Below are positions 5,516 through 9,603 of a stretch of DNA of 9,603 bases, piece by piece. Origin of the DNA: Gemmatimonadota bacterium (GTDB lineage Bacteria > Gemmatimonadota > Gemmatimonadetes > Gemmatimonadales > GWC2-71-9); NCBI GenBank assembly GCA_016180765.1, contig JACPAP010000065.1, positions 1 through 9,603 of the forward strand. Direction: 5' to 3'. Position 1 is the first letter of the stretch; the number at the start of each line of letters is the position of its first letter. The notes under the pieces were generated by a model, which saw nothing but the letters and a program-made list of their open reading frames with translations, was not told the DNA's origin and ran no database searches. A program made the translations under genes and the position numbers.

Positions 5516-7882
5516 TTGGACGCTGTCACGCGTAGAGAAGGCACCGAAGCCCTGCGACGGATCGTGCACCAGCGCGAGGTTCACCTGCGCGATCTGGTGG
5601 GCGTGGTGTCGCGCCACTGGCGGCTGGTGGCGCTCCTCACGGTGCTGGTCACCGTCGGGGCCGGGTACTCGGCCCGAAAGCAGGTGCCGCGCTACCAGTC
5701 GCGGCTCACGGTCCAGGTCTCCTCGCCCAAGCAGGTCTTCGCCCAGCTGGAGGGCATGCGGGTGGACGAGCTGGCGTTGCAGACCGACCCGGTGCTGTCC
5801 GAGGCCTTGATCCTCACCACCCAACAGCTGGCCCTCGAAGTGGTCCGCAACCTGGCACTGCAACTCGAGCTGGACGATCCGGGTCTCCGTCGGGGCGACC
5901 TGTTCGCCGCGGTCGCCGTGGAGTGGGCGGCGCCCCCCGGGGCGTACCGGCTGACGGTGCAACCCACCGGCGGCTTCGAGCTGCGGGACGCGTCCGGGGC
6001 AATGGTGGCGCAGGGACTGGCGGGGGAGCCGATCGTGGGGCCGGGGTTCACGCTGCGGCTGGTCCCGTCAGCGGAAGCTCGGACCGTGGAGTTCCAGGTG
6101 GACCGGCCGGAAGAGGCCGCGGCCTGGGTGAGCGGCGGGCTGTCGTACAACGTGCGGGAAGGCACCAACGCCGTGGACATCAGCTTCGGCGGCACCGACC
6201 CGACCCTGGTCCCACAGATCTTGAACGCCGCGGCGGTGGCGCTCCGGTTGGACGGCGTGCGCCGGGCTCAGGAGATCGCCGCGCGGAAGCGGATCTACGT
6301 GGCCGAGCAGCTGGCGAACGCAGACTCGTCCTACCGCGACAAGCTGGCCGAGCTGCAGCGCTTCAAAGAAGGCGAGCAGATCACCGACCTGAGCATCGAA
6401 GAGCAGGCGGTGGTCCAGTCCATCCAGGCGCTGGAGCAGCAGCGCCAGCAGCTTGCGGTACAGATGGTCACGCTACGGCAAGCCCTGGGCGAGGCAGCGG
6501 ACTCGATCGGGGTCGAGACGTTGAACCGGCTGGCTGCGGTGCAGGACATCGGGCAGAATCCGGCCCTGGGGTTCCAGATCCAGAACCTGCTCACGCTCTA
6601 CGAGCAACGACGCACCGTCACCGCGGGCGCGCTGGGGTTGCGCGAGCGAAACCCGCAGGTGGACGCGCTGAATCAGCGCATCCGCGAAGCCTACCAGGCC
6701 CTCCGCAGCGCGGTCGGCGCGGCCCTGGAAAGCCTCGAATCCCGCCGCCGGGCGCTGGACCAGCGGATCGCCGGTGGCCGGGCCCGGCTCCGGACCTTTC
6801 CCGGCAAGGAATCGCGCATCGCGCAGCTCCAGCTGGAGGCCAGCATCCTCAATGACACCTATCGGTACTTGCTGACGGAGTACGAGTCGGCCCGGCTGGT
6901 CGAGGCCACCATTGGGCCGTATATCAACTTGCTGGACCCGGCGTCGCCCGCCTTTCGCGTGGGCACCACGTTGCGGCAGAAGGTCGTGCTGGGCATGCTC
7001 GTGGGGCTGCTGCTGGGACTGGGCGGGGCGTTTTTCCTCGAGTATCTGGACCAAACCATCAAGAACGCCGGCGACGTGGAGCGGGTGATCGGCATCCCGG
7101 TGCTGGGGCTCATTCCGTACGACCCCGAGCTGGCACGCTCGGGCAACGGCAAGCGGCCGCCGATCACGGTCGTCACGCGCCAGGCGGGCGACCGGCCGGC
7201 GGCGGAAGCCTTCCGAGCCCTCCGGACCAACGTGACGTTCGTGGGCGCCGAGAAGCCGCTGCAGTTCGTGTCGGTCACCAGTCCGGGGCCGGGCGAAGGG
7301 AAATCCACCACAGCGGTGAACCTCGCCGTGGCCCTGGCCCAGGGCGGCCAGCGAACCCTGCTCATCGACGGCGACCTCCGGCGACCGCTGATCCACCGTA
7401 CGTTTGCTCTGGTGCAAGAGCCCGGACTCACGGATGTGCTGGTGGGCCGTGCCACCGCGCGCGAGGCGATCCGACCGGAGGTGGCCCCCGGCCTGGACGT
7501 GCTTCCCAGCGGCTCGATCCCGCCGAACCCCTCCGAGCTGTTAGGCTCGAGCGCGATGCACTCGTTGATCAGCGGACTCCGGCGCGATTACCACTACATC
7601 ATCATCGACACGCCACCCACGCTCCCCGTGACCGACGCCAGCGTGGTGGCTTCGAGCGCCGATGCCGCGATCCTGGTGCTCCGAAGCGGGGATACCGAGG
7701 AAACCGCCGCTCAGCGCGCCCTGGAGCAACTTCGCCGGGTCCGTGCCCGCATCGCCGGCGCCGTGCTCAACGCCGTGAGCCCTCGGCATGACCGCTACTA
7801 CACGTATTACTCCTATCGCCAGGAGCCTGCGCGGCGGCGGGGACTCAGGTCCATCAGGTCGATCATCAGCAACTCGCTGTAG
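5516..7882 (+). CDS. Polysaccharide co-polymerase / tyrosine autokinase (Wzc/GumC-type BY-kinase)
   Basis: This inner-membrane protein of 788 residues is expected to set chain length and control export of capsule or exopolysaccharide through cycles of tyrosine autophosphorylation. Residues 35-51 form the first membrane helix. A Wzz-type periplasmic domain follows, then Gln/Glu/Arg-rich coiled coil from about 260 to 460, and a second membrane helix at about 490-508 after a short Pro-containing segment. The cytoplasmic kinase domain has the oligomerisation motif EX2RX2R (EAFRALR, 564-570), Walker A GPGEGKST (591-598), Walker A' LLIDGDLRRP with Asp618 and Asp620, and Walker B IIIDTPP with Asp698. 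The C-terminal phosphorylation cluster RYYTYYSY (760-767) has five tyrosines. Both halves are fused, as in proteobacterial Wzc and unlike the split CapA/CapB form. No glycosyltransferase, Wza-like exporter or phosphatase gene lies nearby, so it is isolated from the usual cluster. It is transcribed away from glyQS. Confidence 0.95.
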   Translation: MDAVTRREGTEALRRIVHQREVHLRDLVGVVSRHWRLVALLTVLVTVGAGYSARKQVPRYQSRLTVQVSSPKQVFAQLEGMRVDELALQTDPVLSEALILTTQQLALEVVRNLALQLELDDPGLRRGDLFAAVAVEWAAPPGAYRLTVQPTGGFELRDASGAMVAQGLAGEPIVGPGFTLRLVPSAEARTVEFQVDRPEEAAAWVSGGLSYNVREGTNAVDISFGGTDPTLVPQILNAAAVALRLDGVRRAQEIAARKRIYVAEQLANADSSYRDKLAELQRFKEGEQITDLSIEEQAVVQSIQALEQQRQQLAVQMVTLRQALGEAADSIGVETLNRLAAVQDIGQNPALGFQIQNLLTLYEQRRTVTAGALGLRERNPQVDALNQRIREAYQALRSAVGAALESLESRRRALDQRIAGGRARLRTFPGKESRIAQLQLEASILNDTYRYLLTEYESARLVEATIGPYINLLDPASPAFRVGTTLRQKVVLGMLVGLLLGLGGAFFLEYLDQTIKNAGDVERVIGIPVLGLIPYDPELARSGNGKRPPITVVTRQAGDRPAAEAFRALRTNVTFVGAEKPLQFVSVTSPGPGEGKSTTAVNLAVALAQGGQRTLLIDGDLRRPLIHRTFALVQEPGLTDVLVGRATAREAIRPEVAPGLDVLPSGSIPPNPSELLGSSAMHSLISGLRRDYHYIIIDTPPTLPVTDASVVASSADAAILVLRSGDTEETAAQRALEQLRRVRARIAGAVLNAVSPRHDRYYTYYSYRQEPARRRGLRSIRSIISNSL

Positions 7883-7894
7883 GGCCGGAGGCGC

Positions 7895-7913
7895 CGCAGA
7901 CCCCTGCGCTTTT
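7895..7913 (+). terminator. Probable intrinsic terminator of the tyrosine kinase gene
   Basis: CGCAG (7895-7899) and CTGCG (7904-7908) form a 5-bp stem with an ACCC loop, followed by C and TTTT (7910-7913). The stem can extend by one G-C pair past a bulged C. It begins 12 bases after the TAG stop. The stem is short, so efficiency is uncertain. Confidence 0.42.
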
Positions 7914-7928
7914 GCTGCCGCATTGCGT

Positions 7929-7957
7929 TTGACAGCCGTACCCGAGGGACTTAAGTT
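7929..7957 (+). promoter_or_regulatory. Sigma70-type promoter driving the riboswitch transcript
   Basis: A perfect -35 hexamer TTGACA (7929-7934) is followed by a 17-base spacer and TAAGTT (7952-7957), which keeps the first two and last positions of the -10 consensus. The predicted transcription start is near 7964, just before the aptamer begins. Placement after a probable kinase terminator makes the downstream RNA an independent unit. Confidence 0.62.
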
Positions 7958-7967
7958 GCGGTCGTTG

Positions 7968-8047
7968 CTCCTGACAAGGGCAAACCGTCGGCGACGGCGG
8001 GGCGCAAAGCCAGGGATCCGCACTGCGGACGGCCCGGCTGCCGGGAG
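7968..8047 (+). promoter_or_regulatory. Cyclic-di-GMP-I (GEMM-I) riboswitch aptamer
   Basis: The conserved GEMM-I blocks appear in order: AAGGGCAAACC (7976-7986), GGCGCAAAGCC (8001-8011) and CCCGGCTGCCGGG (8033-8045). Stem P2 is CCGTCG (7985-7990) with CGGCGG (7995-8000), capped by the GNRA tetraloop GCGA, as required for docking. Stem P3 has GCC/GGC (8009-8011 with 8036-8038), a bulged A8012, GGG/CCC (8013-8015 with 8033-8035) and, past an internal loop, TCCGC/GCGGA (8017-8021 with 8025-8029). The closing stem is CTCC/GGAG (7968-7971 with 8044-8047). The G of AGGGCAAACC at the position that recognises one guanine of the ligand (G20 in the Vibrio Vc2 aptamer) is kept, which favours c-di-GMP over cGAMP. 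An intrinsic terminator follows 40 bases downstream. Family assignment rests on motif recognition and was not tested with a covariance model. Confidence 0.85.
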
Positions 8048-8086
8048 ACCAGAAGTCAGAGTCTTTCAGCAGTGATCGCCCCTCTT

Positions 8087-8124
8087 CGCCCGGTGCCCTC
8101 TGGAGCGCCGGGCGTTGTTTTCTT
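8087..8124 (+). terminator. Intrinsic terminator, expression platform of the c-di-GMP riboswitch
   Basis: CGCCCGGTGC (8087-8096) pairs with GCGCCGGGCG (8105-8114), 10 bp with one T·G wobble, around the 8-base loop CCTCTGGA. The tail TTGTTTTCTT (8115-8124) follows directly. CCGGG at the 3' edge of the aptamer (8041-8045) is complementary to CCCGG in the left arm (8089-8093), a possible antiterminator contact. Confidence 0.78.
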
Positions 8125-8199
8125 GCGATCCCGGATGCCTTCACGGAGCGACGCCTTGCCCGCACTTGGTTCTAGGGCGCAAAGTGTGTGGCAGGCGGG

Positions 8200-8237
8200 C
8201 CCCCCTAAGGTCGCAAGGCCTTAGGGGGGTGTCTTTT
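8200..8237 (+). terminator. Strong intrinsic terminator ending the plus-strand unit
   Basis: CCCCCCTAAGG (8200-8210) pairs perfectly with CCTTAGGGGGG (8219-8229) over 11 bp, with the 8-base loop TCGCAAGG and the tail TGTCTTTT (8230-8237). The T-rich tail is on the plus strand only, which shows orientation. It stands between the riboswitch unit and the convergent purA gene. Confidence 0.78.
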
Positions 8238-8256
8238 CCTCCCCACTCCACCCTTC

Positions 8257-8284
8257 AAGGGGCAGGAGGGGTCTTCTGCCCCTT
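8257..8284 (-). terminator. Hairpin just downstream of purA, possible terminator
   Basis: AAGGGGCAG and CTGCCCCTT (8257-8265 and 8276-8284) form a 9-bp stem with a 10-base loop, five bases after the purA stop. No T-run follows on the minus strand, so it may act with the neighbouring hairpin at 8200-8229 or only stabilise the 3' end. Confidence 0.4.
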
Positions 8285-8289
8285 CTGCC

Positions 8290-9567
<1,278 letters not shown>

Positions 9568-9572
9568 GGGTG

Positions 9573-9577
9573 CTCCC
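9573..9577 (-). promoter_or_regulatory. purA: Ribosome binding site fixing the GTG start of purA
   Basis: GGGAG on the minus strand ends 5 bases before GTG at 9567-9565. This supports the GTG start, and the P-loop then falls at the usual distance from the N-terminus. Confidence 0.7.
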
Positions 9578-9603
9578 GGGTGCGATGTAACGACGTGGGG
9601 AAC

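Larger units (their letters stand above)
7964..8237 (+). ncRNA. Candidate riboswitch-controlled small RNA with no protein product
   Basis: The predicted transcript runs from the TTGACA promoter through the GEMM-I aptamer and first terminator to a second terminator. Past the first terminator it contains a long stem: CTTGCCCGCACTT (8155-8167) pairs with 8182-8195, with one bulged base (8189) and wobble pairs, around a 14-base loop (8168-8181). The final terminator hairpin follows four bases later. The only reading frame inside begins at ATG 8135 (29 codons); it has no ribosome binding site and its stop lies inside the terminator. Expression and function are inferred from layout alone. Confidence 0.45.

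Noticed and set aside
7968..8047. cGAMP-selective variant (GEMM-Ib) of the riboswitch
   Set aside because: The ligand-recognition position reads G, as in c-di-GMP aptamers, where the cGAMP variants carry A. This is by motif comparison only.
8176..8184. Second copy of GGCGCAAAG, suggesting a tandem GEMM aptamer
   Set aside because: The other conserved blocks, the GNRA-capped stem and the CGGCTGCCG segment are missing around it. The motif lies in the loop of a different stem, so it is probably chance.
8135..8224. 29-codon reading frame downstream of the riboswitch terminator
   Set aside because: There is no Shine-Dalgarno sequence before ATG 8135, the composition is unremarkable, and the stop lies inside the terminator hairpin. 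It cannot be excluded as a leader-type peptide, but nothing supports it.

Overview
The window is high-GC bacterial DNA with six main protein-coding loci plus a fragment at the left edge. GTG and TTG starts are frequent, and the genome uses the single-chain alpha2-type glycyl-tRNA synthetase. A Gemmatimonadota-like Gram-negative is my best guess from gene flavour; this is inference and not a firm placement.

Layout, right to left. purA (adenylosuccinate synthetase) lies on the minus strand at 9567-8290. A 407-base non-coding interval (7883-8289) separates it from a convergent plus-strand gene at 5516-7882 encoding a Wzc/GumC-type polysaccharide co-polymerase fused to a bacterial tyrosine autokinase. 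Divergent from that gene, on the minus strand, are glyQS (5249-3915) and an M3-like zinc peptidase (3918-2461). These two share a GTGA stop/start overlap, so they are probably translationally coupled. Below them are a 5'-truncated neurotransmitter:sodium symporter (2294-909), a zincin-fold metallopeptidase (738-55) and the first codons of an unfinished gene.

The most interesting region is 7883-8289. It holds a compact plus-strand series: a probable terminator for the kinase gene, a TTGACA promoter, a good match to the cyclic-di-GMP-I (GEMM-I) riboswitch aptamer, an intrinsic terminator placed as an expression platform, a long stem-loop and a second strong terminator. There is no convincing reading frame before the convergent purA gene. 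The riboswitch therefore appears to control either nothing or a small structured RNA instead of a protein gene.

The second unusual element is a pair of long palindromes (760-895 and 2324-2461, 136 and 138 bases). Their 30-33 bp arms are fully paired within each copy but differ in sequence between copies, while motifs in the core are shared. They bracket the symporter, which has lost exactly TM1-TM2 with its break about 30 bases from one palindrome.

The genes do not form one pathway: purine synthesis, tRNA charging and peptide turnover are housekeeping, and the kinase is an envelope or exopolysaccharide function. The riboswitch beside the exopolysaccharide kinase suggests a c-di-GMP connection, but that is inference from proximity only.
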